Below the pieces are notes generated by a model. The model ran no database searches. It saw nothing but the letters and a program-made list of their open reading frames with translations, and had not been told where the DNA came from. Of a stretch of DNA of 64,000 bases, positions 16,386-25,347 are shown one piece after another. Positions within the stretch are counted from its first letter, which is position 1. Each line of letters begins with the position of its first letter. The DNA is taken from contig NZ_CP051130.1 in NCBI RefSeq assembly GCF_013378055.1, positions 1,364,001 through 1,428,000 on the forward strand. The letters are read 5' to 3'. The translations under genes and the position numbers were made by a program. The stretch is from Parasphingopyxis sp. CP4. Its GTDB lineage: Bacteria; Pseudomonadota; Alphaproteobacteria; Sphingomonadales; Sphingomonadaceae.

Positions 16386-18299
16386 TTAGCCTCCGTTGAA
16401 CAATTGCTCGACGATATATTCGGCCGCTTCTTCCGCGCTCATCTCGACTGTGTTCACCCGGATCTCCGCCTGCTTTGGCTCCTCATAAGGACTGTCGATG
16501 CCGGTAAAGTTCTTCAGCTCGCCAGAACGCGCTTTCTTGTAGAGCCCTTTGACATCGCGCTCTTCGGCAACTTCGAGCGGCGTATCGACAAACACTTCGA
16601 CAAACTCGCCCTCGGGTACCATTTGACGCACCATCTGCCGCTCCGCCCGGAACGGACTGATAAAGGCTGTCAGCACAATCAGCCCGGCATCGGTCATCAG
16701 TTTCGCTACTTCGCCAACGCGACGGATATTCTCCACCCGATCGGCATCGGTAAAGCCCAGATCACGATTGAGACCGTGCCGGACATTATCACCATCAAGC
16801 AGGAAGCTGTGACGCCCCATTGTGTGCAATTTCTTCTCTACCAAGTTGGCGATCGTCGACTTGCCGGAACCCGACAGGCCGGTGAACCAGAGCAATTTGG
16901 CCCGCTGACCTTTTTGTTCAGCATGCGCCTCGCGCGTCACGTCGATTGCCTGCCAGTGAATATTTTGCGATCGCCGCAGGGCGAAATGGATCATTCCTGC
17001 ACCAACGGTTGCATTGGTCAGCCTGTCGATCAAGATAAAGCCGCCAAGGTCTGGATTATCATCATATGCGGTGAATGGAATCGATGTGTCGGTAGAGATA
17101 TTGCAGACAGCAATCCCGTTTAATCCCAACTCCTTACCGGGCGATTTTGCCATTGTATTGACGTTCACCTGGTATTTCTCGTCCGTAATCGTTGCACGAA
17201 GAGAATTGGTACCGATTTTCATTGCATAGGGACGACCCGGCAGCATCGGCTCATCGGCCATCCATACAACCGTCGCTTCAAACTGGTCGGCGGTTTCAGG
17301 CGGAGAATCGGAAGCCGCAATCACGTCTCCGCGCGAACAATCGATCTCATCAACAAGGGTGATAGTGACGGACTGGCCGGCGATTGCGTGATCAAGATCG
17401 CCATCCATGGTGACGATCCGTTCAACTGTGGAAGTCTTGCCTGACGGCAGGACCCGCACCGCGTCGCCGGGTGCCACCCGGCCACTGGCAATCATCCCAG
17501 AAAAACCCCGAAAATCGAGATTGGGGCGGTTCACCCATTGGACTGCCATTCGGAACGGCGCCTTGCGGCGTCGATCATAGTCGAGACCAACGGTTTCCAG
17601 ATGATCAAGAAGAGCCGGACCCTGATACCAAGGGGTCGCATCACTCATGCCGATGATATTGTCGCCCTTCAGGCCCGAAACCGGGACCGCGAGGAAATCC
17701 TCGATGCCAATCTCTTTGGCAAAATCACGGTAATCCGAAACGATATCGTCGAATGCACCCTGGTCGTAATCGACAAGATCCATCTTGTTCACAGCAAGAA
17801 CGATATTCCGGATACCCAGAAGGTGAACGAGATAGCTGTGGCGGCGCGTTTGGGTGAGCACGCCTTTCCGCGCATCAATCAGGATCACGGCAAGATCTGC
17901 GGTCGACGCGCCGGTCACCATGTTGCGCGTATATTGCTCGTGCCCCGGTGTATCGGCGACAATGAATTTCCGCTTGTCGGTCGCGAAAAAACGATAGGCG
18001 ACGTCGATTGTGATGCCTTGCTCGCGCTCGGCGGCGAGGCCGTCGACCAGCAACGCGAAATCGATATCCTGACCCTGGGTCCCAACCTGTTTGCTATCGG
18101 CTTCGAGCGCGGCGAGCTGATCCTCAAAGATCATCTTGGAATCGTAAAGCAGTCGCCCGATCAGCGTCGACTTGCCGTCATCGACAGAACCACAGGTGAT
18201 GAAGCGCAACAGCGACTTATGCTGATGCTGTTCTAAATATGCGTTGATATCTTCGGCGGCCAGCGCGTCCGGGCGGTAGGAGGTATCGATATCGGCCAT
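16386..18299 (-). CDS. cysNC: Bifunctional sulfate adenylyltransferase subunit CysN / APS kinase CysC
   Basis: A 637-residue fusion. The N-terminal part (about 1-440) is the CysN GTPase that drives ATP sulfurylase, with G1 [10 protein letters not shown]3 [12 protein letters not shown] and G4 NKMD. The C-terminal part (about 450-637) is APS kinase, with Walker [10 protein letters not shown] near residue 473 and [16 protein letters not shown]. Together with CysD it makes APS and then PAPS from sulfate. The start codon overlaps the cysD stop (TAATG), so the two are coupled. Length fits other NodQ/CysNC fusions. Confidence 0.95.
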   Translation of the reverse strand: MADIDTSYRPDALAAEDINAYLEQHQHKSLLRFITCGSVDDGKSTLIGRLLYDSKMIFEDQLAALEADSKQVGTQGQDIDFALLVDGLAAEREQGITIDVAYRFFATDKRKFIVADTPGHEQYTRNMVTGASTADLAVILIDARKGVLTQTRRHSYLVHLLGIRNIVLAVNKMDLVDYDQGAFDDIVSDYRDFAKEIGIEDFLAVPVSGLKGDNIIGMSDATPWYQGPALLDHLETVGLDYDRRRKAPFRMAVQWVNRPNLDFRGFSGMIASGRVAPGDAVRVLPSGKTSTVERIVTMDGDLDHAIAGQSVTITLVDEIDCSRGDVIAASDSPPETADQFEATVVWMADEPMLPGRPYAMKIGTNSLRATITDEKYQVNVNTMAKSPGKELGLNGIAVCNISTDTSIPFTAYDDNPDLGGFILIDRLTNATVGAGMIHFALRRSQNIHWQAIDVTREAHAEQKGQRAKLLWFTGLSGSGKSTIANLVEKKLHTMGRHSFLLDGDNVRHGLNRDLGFTDADRVENIRRVGEVAKLMTDAGLIVLTAFISPFRAERQMVRQMVPEGEFVEVFVDTPLEVAEERDVKGLYKKARSGELKNFTGIDSPYEEPKQAEIRVNTVEMSAEEAAEYIVEQLFNGG

Positions 18300-19234
18300 T
18301 AGAAATACCCCTCGCGCTTCTTCTGTTCCATCGAAGCGCCCTGCCCTTTGTCGATCGACCGTCCCTGCCGTTCCGAACCGGTCGCCAAGAGCATTTCCTG
18401 GATGATCGAAGGCAGATCAGCGGCGTCGCTTTCAACTGCGCCTGTCAGCGGGTAGCAACCCAACGTCCTGAAGCGGATCGACTTTTCGACCGGCTCCTCG
18501 CCATCTTCGAAGCGGAACCGATCATCATCTGTCATCAGCAACAAGCCATCGCGTTCAACCGTTGGGCGTGTGGCGGAATAATAAAGCGGTACGATATTGA
18601 TCTGCTCAAGATGGATATATTGCCAAATGTCGAGCTCGGTCCAATTGGACAGCGGGAAGACCCGGATACTTTCGCCCTTATTCTTGCGCGCATTATAGAG
18701 CGACCAAAGTTCGGGGCGCTGGTTTTTCGGATCCCAGCCATGACTTTGATTGCGGAAACTGAAAACGCGTTCTTTTGCCCGAGCCTTTTCCTCGTCGCGT
18801 CGTCCGCCGCCAAAGGCTGCGTCGAACCCGTGTTCCGTCAGCGCTTGTTTGAGCGGGTCGGTAAGCATGGTTTGCGAATAGAGCGCGGAACCTGTGTCGA
18901 ACGGGTTGATGCCCGCGGCCTCGCCCTCGTCATTGTGATGGACAATCAGCTCCAGCCCATATTCCTTAGCCGTCCGATCGCGATGGTCGATCAGGGCCTG
19001 AAAATCCCATCCCGAGGCAATGTGCAAAAACGGAAATGGTGGGCGCCCCGGGAAAAAGGCCTTGAGCGCGATGTGCAGCATGACCGAACTGTCCTTGCCA
19101 ACGCTGTATAGCATGACTGGGTTCTCGGTCTCGGCGACGACCTCACGCATGATATGGATCGCCTCTGCTTCAAGGCGCTCAAGATGCGTAAGCCGTTCCG
19201 GCGTAATGCCGTTTGATGGGTTATCTGCTGTCAT
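18299..19234 (-). CDS. cysD: Sulfate adenylyltransferase subunit 2
   Basis: Catalytic subunit of ATP sulfurylase, making adenylyl sulfate from sulfate and ATP. The 311-residue protein belongs to the PP-loop superfamily: the loop is [14 protein letters not shown], and the family-specific [14 protein letters not shown] and [10 protein letters not shown] are present. It is first in the cysD-cysNC operon. No PAPS reductase (cysH) or sulfite reductase gene is in the window, so the reduction branch must be elsewhere. Confidence 0.95.
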   Translation of the reverse strand: MTADNPSNGITPERLTHLERLEAEAIHIMREVVAETENPVMLYSVGKDSSVMLHIALKAFFPGRPPFPFLHIASGWDFQALIDHRDRTAKEYGLELIVHHNDEGEAAGINPFDTGSALYSQTMLTDPLKQALTEHGFDAAFGGGRRDEEKARAKERVFSFRNQSHGWDPKNQRPELWSLYNARKNKGESIRVFPLSNWTELDIWQYIHLEQINIVPLYYSATRPTVERDGLLLMTDDDRFRFEDGEEPVEKSIRFRTLGCYPLTGAVESDAADLPSIIQEMLLATGSERQGRSIDKGQGASMEQKKREGYF

Positions 19235-19321
19235 GAATCCGCATTTAGGGCCAAAGCACGCACTTGGCGAGCCTCGGATGATTGAGGCCGCTAAAGAGCA
19301 GCTTTCACCGCAGGACGCGGA

Positions 19322-20539
19322 TTACTCGATCACACTGGTATGGATATCAATCCGATTTTCCAATGTTCGGTGGACAGGGCAGCGATCGGCAATTTCAATC
19401 AATCGGCTATGCTGCTCCTCGCTCAGGTCGCCGACAATCTCGATCGCCCGGTCAATCACATCAATCCGGTTTTCGTCATTGTTGCATGTGGTGCAATCTT
19501 CGACATGTTCGCGGCTATGCTCGAGCTCGACTTTGACGCTCTGCAACGGAAACTTCTTGCGCGCGGCGTACATTTGCATGGTCATCGCGGTGCACGCACC
19601 CAATCCGGCGAGCAGCAGATCATAGGGTGTCGGCCCAAGATCATCGCCACCAAAGGAGAGTGGCTCGTCGGCCAGAAATGCGTGCGGACCGGCTTCCACA
19701 CGCTGGGTGAATTTTCCGCCTGCCGTTTCCACGGTTACAACGCCGCTGCGATGCTCTTCGCGAGCCTCCTCGTCGGTCTCGACATAGCGCGCTGCCCAAG
19801 CTGAAATCAGCCCGGCAACATAGCGCCCGGCATGACGTTCGGTCAGCAAATGGTCATAACCGTCCAAAGAAACAAAGCTTTTCGGGTGGTTCGCCGCCTG
19901 GAAGAGCAGGCTCGCATTATCGATTCCAACAATGGAATCATTGGGTGCATGCATGACAAGGAGCGCCGCATCGAGGTCGGCAACCCGTGCTTCTTGCGGT
20001 TGGTTGCGCATCTGCTCGACAAATTCCTGGCCGACCCGAAAGGCGCGGCCGGCAATATGCACATCAGCCTCGCCTTCGGCCTCAACCTTGGCGAGATCAT
20101 CGCCCAGCTGCCCTAGCACATGCTCAACGTCGAATGGCGCGCCGATTGTCGCGACGGCCTTCACTTCGGCGATATGTTCTGCCACCGCAATTACAGCGGC
20201 GCCGCCCAGACTATGGCCAATGAGAAGAGAGGGCGCGGAGTACCGCTCCCGCAGGGCATCGGCCGCGGCGATGAGATCGGCAACATTGGATGCAAAGCCG
20301 CTATTGGCGAATTCGCCCTCGCTGCCACCCAGGCCTGTAAAGTCGAAGCGCAATACGGCAATGCCCTGCTCTGCCAACGATGCCGACACTTGCGTCGCCG
20401 CACGGCTTTGCTTTGTGCAGGTAAAGCAATGCGCAAACAGCGCCATCGCACCCGGCTTCCCGCGCGGGAGTTCGAGACGTCCGTCGAGCGTCTGCCCATC
20501 CTTGCTGGTGAACTGAAACTTCTCGGTCGTGCTGGTCAT
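19322..20539 (-). CDS. Alpha/beta-hydrolase fused to OsmC-family domain
   Basis: A 405-residue two-domain protein. Residues about 1-255 are an alpha/beta-hydrolase (nucleophile elbow GHSLGG, Asp in HAPNDSIV, His in GYDHLL). Residues about 265-405 are an OsmC-like thiol peroxidase domain with the two conserved Cys in GLGACTAMT and ADRCPVHRTL. Such fusions occur in several proteobacteria; the hydrolase may release a substrate for the peroxidase, but this is not shown. The ATG at 20539 is chosen because upstream residues to 20647 lack similarity. Likely role: defence against organic hydroperoxides. Confidence 0.9.
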   Translation of the reverse strand: MTSTTEKFQFTSKDGQTLDGRLELPRGKPGAMALFAHCFTCTKQSRAATQVSASLAEQGIAVLRFDFTGLGGSEGEFANSGFASNVADLIAAADALRERYSAPSLLIGHSLGGAAVIAVAEHIAEVKAVATIGAPFDVEHVLGQLGDDLAKVEAEGEADVHIAGRAFRVGQEFVEQMRNQPQEARVADLDAALLVMHAPNDSIVGIDNASLLFQAANHPKSFVSLDGYDHLLTERHAGRYVAGLISAWAARYVETDEEAREEHRSGVVTVETAGGKFTQRVEAGPHAFLADEPLSFGGDDLGPTPYDLLLAGLGACTAMTMQMYAARKKFPLQSVKVELEHSREHVEDCTTCNNDENRIDVIDRAIEIVGDLSEEQHSRLIEIADRCPVHRTLENRIDIHTSVIE

Positions 20540-20603
20540 TATGCGTATCCTCCTGTTCCCCGCTGGTTCGGAGCGGCAGCGTGCGAGGTTACGAATGCGT
20601 CGG

Positions 20604-20936
20604 CTAGCCGCGCATTGCCTGCCAGGCGAACCACAGCCATCCACCAATCATCAAGACGCCGCCTACAGGCGTGATTGCGCCAAACCAACGCGGTGCTCCG
20701 ATCGCCATCAGATACAGCGTGACGGCGAACAGAAATCCACCGATGATGAATAACCACGCTGGCCCCCGCGCTTCCAACTGAAGCGCCAACAGGGCGGCCA
20801 GCGCATGGGCAAGCTGATACTGTGCGCCCGTCTTGAGCCACTCCGCATTGTCACCCTCCGCGCCATGCGCACCAAAAGCCCCAGCCGCCACAGCCATCGC
20901 TCCTGATAGAGTCGCGAACAGCAGGACAAGGTTCAT
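20604..20936 (-). CDS. DUF423 membrane protein
   Basis: A 110-residue, four-helix inner-membrane protein of the DUF423 (YgdD) family: it opens with a hydrophobic helix followed by AGAFGAHGAEGD, has YQLAHALAALL, and closes with FGAITPVGGVLMIGGWLWFAW. Function is unknown in the family. Its start codon overlaps the glmS stop (ATGA), so it is translated together with glmS. Confidence 0.88.
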   Translation of the reverse strand: MNLVLLFATLSGAMAVAAGAFGAHGAEGDNAEWLKTGAQYQLAHALAALLALQLEARGPAWLFIIGGFLFAVTLYLMAIGAPRWFGAITPVGGVLMIGGWLWFAWQAMRG

Positions 20937-22756
20937 TCGACGGTCACGCTCTTGGCAAGGTTGCGCGGCTGATCGACATCCGTGCCTTTCGCGACCGCCA
21001 CATGATAGGCGAGCAGCTGGACCGGAATAGCGTAAACCAGCGGCGCGATGAGCGGATGGACTTTGGGCATTTCGATGGTTGCGATCGTCCCCTCACCGGC
21101 CTTCGCGATACCGTCGGCGTCCGAAATCAACACGACCTGCGCACCGCGTGCCTGGGCTTCCTGCATATTGGACACGGTTTTCTCAAATAACGGCCCGGAC
21201 GGAGCAATCACAATGAGCGGTACCGCGTCGTCAATCAGCGCGATCGGCCCATGTTTCATTTCACCCGATGCATAGCCTTCGGCATGAATATAGCTGATTT
21301 CCTTGAGTTTTAGTGCACCTTCCAGAGCCATCGGATAATCGGGACCGCGACCCAGATAGAGCACATCACGAGCTTCGGCGATTGTCCCCGCCATGGCCGC
21401 GATCTCATCGTCATGGTTCAGCGCTTCGTTCATGGCTTCCGGCGCTTCTGCCAGATGCTGCACGATCTCGCGCTCTGCTTCGGGATCGAGCTTGCCTTTG
21501 GCGCGCGCAAGATTGGTCGCAAAAGCGGCCATCACGGCAAGCTGACAGGTAAAGGCCTTGGTAGAAGCCACGCCAATTTCAGGCCCGGCATGGGTCGATA
21601 GCAGCAGATCGACTTCGCGAGCCATTGAACTGGTCGGCACATTGATAATACCGGCCGTCTTGATTCCCGCCGCTTTGCAATGTTTGAGCGCAGCGAGTGT
21701 ATCGGCGGTCTCTCCAGATTGGGAAATGAACAGAGCCAGCTGGTCTTCCGTGAGAACCGGCTCACGATATCTAAACTCAGACGCGACATCGACTTCGACC
21801 GGAACCCGGGCAAATTGCTCGATCCAATATTTGCCGATCATCGCGACATAGCTGCTGGTGCCGCACGCGACGATCGAGACTCGATCAAAACCGGCAAGGT
21901 CAAACTCCATGTCGGGAAGCGCAACCTGTTCTTCCAACGGGCGCAAATAGCTTTGCAGCGTTTGGGCGACCACGATTGGTTGCTCGAAAATCTCTTTCCG
22001 CATGAAGTGGCTATGATTGCCTTTTTCGATGACCGAAGCAGACGCACCCGACACGGTCACCGGACGGGCAACCAGCTTGTCATCACTGTCATAAATCATT
22101 GTCGCATCACGCCGGATGACGACCATGTCGCCTTCTTCGAGATAGCTGATTTTCTGCGTGAAAGGCGCAAGGGCCAAGGCATCCGAGCCGAAGAAGCTCT
22201 CGCCATCGCCATGGCCGACGACCAGCGGCGAGCCAAGACGGGCACCGATCAACAGGTCCGGGTCACTGCGGAACATGATCGCCAGCGCAAAGGCGCCATG
22301 CAAGCGATCGAGTGTATTGCGAACCGCCTGGCGTGGATCTGTCCCCGCTTCAATTTCTTCGGTGACCAGATGGGCGACAACCTCCGTATCGGTCTCGCTT
22401 TCAAATGTGCGCCCGCGCGCGAGTAGCTCCTCACGCAGCTCCTTGAAATTCTCAATGATACCATTGTGGACGAGCGCAACTTCTTCCGTCGCGTGGGGAT
22501 GCGCGTTGTCCGTCGTCGGCGCGCCATGCGTCGCCCACCGGGTATGCGCAATACCGGTTATCCCGTCGATCGGATCTTGGCCGAGCACCGAAACCAGATT
22601 GTCGAGCTTCCCTTCGGCTCGGCGCCGTTCAATCTGGCCATCAGAAAGCGTTGCAACACCGGCAGAATCATAGCCCCGATATTCGAGCCGACGCAGGCCT
22701 TCGATCAGCCGGTCGGTTACATTAGCCGTTCCGAGTATCCCGATAATTCCGCACAT
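20933..22756 (-). CDS. glmS: Glutamine--fructose-6-phosphate aminotransferase (isomerizing)
   Basis: Makes glucosamine-6-phosphate, the entry step to UDP-GlcNAc for peptidoglycan and lipid A. The 607-residue protein has the glutaminase domain (about 1-225) with the N-terminal nucleophile Cys2 (MCGIIGI), and two SIS sugar-isomerase domains (about 285-410 and 455-590; CGTSSYVAMIGKYW, SQSGETADTLAAL, GRGPDYPMALEGALKLKEISYIHAEGYASGEMKHGP). The leader (22757-22900) shows nothing like the glmS ribozyme. glmU lies 6 kb away. Confidence 0.97.
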   Translation of the reverse strand: MCGIIGILGTANVTDRLIEGLRRLEYRGYDSAGVATLSDGQIERRRAEGKLDNLVSVLGQDPIDGITGIAHTRWATHGAPTTDNAHPHATEEVALVHNGIIENFKELREELLARGRTFESETDTEVVAHLVTEEIEAGTDPRQAVRNTLDRLHGAFALAIMFRSDPDLLIGARLGSPLVVGHGDGESFFGSDALALAPFTQKISYLEEGDMVVIRRDATMIYDSDDKLVARPVTVSGASASVIEKGNHSHFMRKEIFEQPIVVAQTLQSYLRPLEEQVALPDMEFDLAGFDRVSIVACGTSSYVAMIGKYWIEQFARVPVEVDVASEFRYREPVLTEDQLALFISQSGETADTLAALKHCKAAGIKTAGIINVPTSSMAREVDLLLSTHAGPEIGVASTKAFTCQLAVMAAFATNLARAKGKLDPEAEREIVQHLAEAPEAMNEALNHDDEIAAMAGTIAEARDVLYLGRGPDYPMALEGALKLKEISYIHAEGYASGEMKHGPIALIDDAVPLIVIAPSGPLFEKTVSNMQEAQARGAQVVLISDADGIAKAGEGTIATIEMPKVHPLIAPLVYAIPVQLLAYHVAVAKGTDVDQPRNLAKSVTVE

Positions 22757-22900
22757 AGGCCCCTACTTTTTGACTGGCTTCCGCCACTTACTTGAGAATG
22801 CTCTTAGACCGAAACGTCCGAGCATCAAGTAAACATCGGCGGTCCGAGACTTGACCCGATCCCGATTCCTGCCATTTTCAGCCAAACGGGAGAGGTTTTC

Positions 22901-23287
22901 ATGGCAATTTTGGTTCGTATTCTGGTCTTACTGCTCGGGCTATTCAACATTTTTCTGGGTATTTCATTTCTCTTCAACCCAGCCGAAATGGCAGGAGATT
23001 TCTTCCTCGAGCCGCAAGGGATTCAAGGCCTCGCCACAATTCGCGCGGACTATCCCGCATTCTTTCTCACCGCCGGTGGATTCGCCCTCTACAGCGCATG
23101 GAAACAAAGCGGGTGGCCGCTTCTCGTGCCAATGTGTTTGATGTCGATCGCAATTATCGGACGGGTGGTGAGCTTGGCGCTGGACGGCGAAGCCCCAACC
23201 GCGTTTCAACCGATGGTCGTCGAAGCGATCATGATTGCCATCTCGGTTATCGGCTATCGCGTGTTCGGGAGGTCAGCCCATGCCTGA
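22901..23287 (+). CDS. DUF4345-like membrane protein
   Basis: A 128-residue protein with four predicted helices. The order of an N-terminal helix with NIFLGISFLFNPAEM, the RADYPAFFLTAGGFALYSAWK segment, and a final helix fits the DUF4345 family, whose function is unknown. Its last eight bases overlap the following dioxygenase gene, so the two are expressed together. GGGAGAGG lies upstream of the ATG. Confidence 0.78.
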   Translation: MAILVRILVLLLGLFNIFLGISFLFNPAEMAGDFFLEPQGIQGLATIRADYPAFFLTAGGFALYSAWKQSGWPLLVPMCLMSIAIIGRVVSLALDGEAPTAFQPMVVEAIMIAISVIGYRVFGRSAHA

Positions 23288-24122
23288 AGCCGTCCGCGTC
23301 GAACCGATTGCCGGGGCATTGGGCGCTGAAATTGGCGGCGTAAATCTCGCCGGTGACCTGTCGAACAGCGACTTCGATGCGATCCATGATGCGTTCCTGA
23401 AACATCATGTGATTTTCTTTCGCGATCAGCACGACCTGACGCCTGAAGCCCATAAAAGTTTTGGCCAGCGTTTCGGCAGCCTCAATGTTCACCCCTATGT
23501 CAGCGGCATGGACGCGCATCCCGAGATCATGGAGATCATCAAGGAGCCTGAGGAAAAACTGAATTTTGGCGGCGGTTGGCATTCGGACATGTCATTTCTC
23601 GAAAAGCCTGCGCTCGGTTCGATCCTGCATGCAATCGAAGTTCCGCCCTTTGGTGGCGATACGCTTTTCGCCAACCAAGTGGCGGCCTATGAAGCGCTCT
23701 CGGATGGCATGAAGGCGATGCTGGACGGAATGGTCGCGATCCACTCAGCATCCCGCGAATATAGCGCGCGCGGCCATTCGGCACAGGCCCGCAAATCAAT
23801 GGATGCGCAGGTTGCTGACGATGCGCCCGAATATGAGCACCCGGTTGTCCGAACCCACCCGGAAACGGGCCGCAAGGCGCTCTATGTCAATCCGGCCTTC
23901 ACGCTACGTTTCAAGGATATGACAAAGCGTGAGAGTAGACCGCTGCTCAATTTCCTGTTCGAGCATAGCCGGGATGAACGCTTCACCTGTCGGTTCCGCT
24001 GGAGCGATGGTGCTGTGGCCTTTTGGGACAATCGCTGTGTCTGGCACTATGCCTTGAACGATTATCATGGCCACCGCCGCCATATGCGCCGGGTTACCGT
24101 GAATGGAGACCGGCCGGCCTGA
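23280..24122 (+). CDS. TauD/TfdA-family Fe(II)/2-oxoglutarate dioxygenase
   Basis: A 280-residue non-haem iron dioxygenase. The iron triad is visible as HSD in GGGWHSDMSF and the distal His in the segment WDNRCVWHYALNDYHGHRRHMRR, whose closing Arg binds 2-oxoglutarate. The family oxidises taurine, alkylsulfates or aryloxyalkanoates; the alkylsulfatase gene 1.2 kb downstream makes an alkylsulfate or related sulfonate substrate conceivable, but this is inference. The ATG at 23280 has GGGAGG upstream and overlaps the preceding gene. Confidence 0.9.
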   Translation: MPEAVRVEPIAGALGAEIGGVNLAGDLSNSDFDAIHDAFLKHHVIFFRDQHDLTPEAHKSFGQRFGSLNVHPYVSGMDAHPEIMEIIKEPEEKLNFGGGWHSDMSFLEKPALGSILHAIEVPPFGGDTLFANQVAAYEALSDGMKAMLDGMVAIHSASREYSARGHSAQARKSMDAQVADDAPEYEHPVVRTHPETGRKALYVNPAFTLRFKDMTKRESRPLLNFLFEHSRDERFTCRFRWSDGAVAFWDNRCVWHYALNDYHGHRRHMRRVTVNGDRPA

Positions 24123-24304
24123 GCCCGGGCTCTGCATAGCGCATCGACCGCATCTGCGTTGGCTGAGACATCTTTCCTTGCAAAGGACGGCTGGGTGCCT
24201 GTCGCCGGCGGTTCACAGAGATAACTGCGATGTCCGCAGTCCGTCCATGACCATGTTTGACCATGGCCGCGCAGAAGCGGGCCCAGCGAGTGGATATGTG
24301 CTGC

Positions 24305-24685
24305 TCAGGCATAGCTCACCACCTCGAACTCAATGCCATTCCAGTCGAAGAAATAGAAACGGCGACCCGGTTCGTAGTCATCATGGCTAAACGGGGTCAG
24401 CCCGGCCGCGACCACCTGCTCTTCAACCGCATCAAGGTCGTCCACGACCACACCGACATGATTGAGCGGCCTGCTTTTCGAAAATTTTTGATCCGCAGCC
24501 TGGACATCGTCATTGGTGTAGAGCGCGAGATAATCCTCCTCGCTACCGACATGGATCGTATGCCCGCCCAACATTGAGGGGCCTTCCCAACGGATCTTCC
24601 AGCCGAACAGGTCTTCCATCAACTGTGCTGATCGTTGCGGGTCTGTCACCGTGATATTTACATGTTCAATTCGTCCAGTTTTCAT
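24305..24685 (-). CDS. VOC-family (glyoxalase/bleomycin-resistance-like) protein
   Basis: A 126-residue single VOC domain: INTVTD-like start (MKTGRIEHVNITVTDPQRS), NHVGVVVDDLDAVEEQV in the middle and RRFYFFDWNGIEFEVVSYA at the end, with His and Glu positions suited to metal binding. Possible roles are detoxification or dioxygenase chemistry. It is divergent from soxR, and an 18-base SoxR box lies between them, oriented so that the VOC gene promoter spans it; a redox-cycling-drug response role is inferred. Confidence 0.88.
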   Translation of the reverse strand: MKTGRIEHVNITVTDPQRSAQLMEDLFGWKIRWEGPSMLGGHTIHVGSEEDYLALYTNDDVQAADQKFSKSRPLNHVGVVVDDLDAVEEQVVAAGLTPFSHDDYEPGRRFYFFDWNGIEFEVVSYA

Positions 24686-24772
24686 TGCTTTTCTCCTGTT
24701 TTATCCGGGTGATGACGCGCCGTTCCAGCGCTTCACCCGCCCGTTCGTTCGTTTGATTTGTCTTTTCTACAA

Positions 24773-24790
24773 CCTCAACCTAAGTTGAGC
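24773..24790 (-). promoter_or_regulatory. SoxR-binding box
   Basis: CCTCAACCTAAGTTGAGC is an 18-base inverted repeat matching the SoxR box (CCTCAAGTTAACTTGAGG) at 13 positions, including CCTCAA and TTGAG arms. On the minus strand, TTGAGC and TGTAGA, 17 bases apart, could serve as -35 and -10 elements around the box, driving the VOC gene; no similarly spaced pair is evident for soxR. Confidence 0.8.
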
Positions 24791-24827
24791 TCAAGAGAAT
24801 TATTCACAAAGAAAAGCGATCAGACTT

Positions 24828-25271
24828 ATGGCCAAATCAAATCTGCTGACGATCGGTGATCTTGCCGCCCGGACGGGCCTCTCGGTTTCCGCGATCCGCT
24901 TCTATGAAGACAAGGGTTTGGTACATCCGCTGCGCAGCGCTGGTGGCCAACGGCGCTTTCTGCGCTCCGATATCCGCCGTCTCTCCTTCGTGCTGATTGC
25001 CCAGCAATTGGGCTTGTCGATCGGGGAGATCGCGAAACAGCTCAAGCTGCTGCCCGAGGGACGCGCGCCAACACAGCGGGACTGGACCCGGATCAGCAAG
25101 GCAATTCGCGGTACGATCGATGCGCGGATCGCGGAATTGGAGCGGACGCGAGACCGGTTGGATGGCTGTATCGGATGCGGCTGCCTGAGCCTCAAAAAGT
25201 GCCAGCTCTATAATCCGGAAGATCGGGCTGGGTTGAAAGGCCCGGGGCCGCGCCACCTGATCGAAGCGTAA
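24828..25271 (+). CDS. soxR: Redox-sensitive transcriptional activator SoxR
   Basis: MerR-family [2Fe-2S] sensor activated by redox-cycling compounds and superoxide or nitric oxide. The 147-residue protein has the winged-helix N-terminus (LTIGDLAARTGLSVSAIRFYEDKGL), a dimerisation helix, and the iron-sulfur Cys cluster CIGCGCLSLKKC, with C-x2-C-x-C-x5-C spacing as in enteric SoxR. No soxS gene is present, in line with non-enteric bacteria where SoxR controls its targets directly; the adjacent divergent VOC gene is the evident target. Confidence 0.95.
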   Translation: MAKSNLLTIGDLAARTGLSVSAIRFYEDKGLVHPLRSAGGQRRFLRSDIRRLSFVLIAQQLGLSIGEIAKQLKLLPEGRAPTQRDWTRISKAIRGTIDARIAELERTRDRLDGCIGCGCLSLKKCQLYNPEDRAGLKGPGPRHLIEA

Positions 25272-25347
25272 GCCGTACCCCTCAGGCCGATGACAATCGA
25301 TGGATCATTCTGCATAAGAGAAAGAAAAAAGCAGAGGGAGCCGGCAC

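Noticed and set aside
22757-22900. Possible glmS ribozyme or riboswitch upstream of glmS
   Set aside because: No pseudoknotted core or conserved sequence of the glmS ribozyme is seen, and this element is typical of Gram-positive bacteria.
24094-24312. 72-codon minus-strand frame between the dioxygenase and VOC genes
   Set aside because: Low-complexity basic translation, no ribosome-binding site, overlap with the dioxygenase end.
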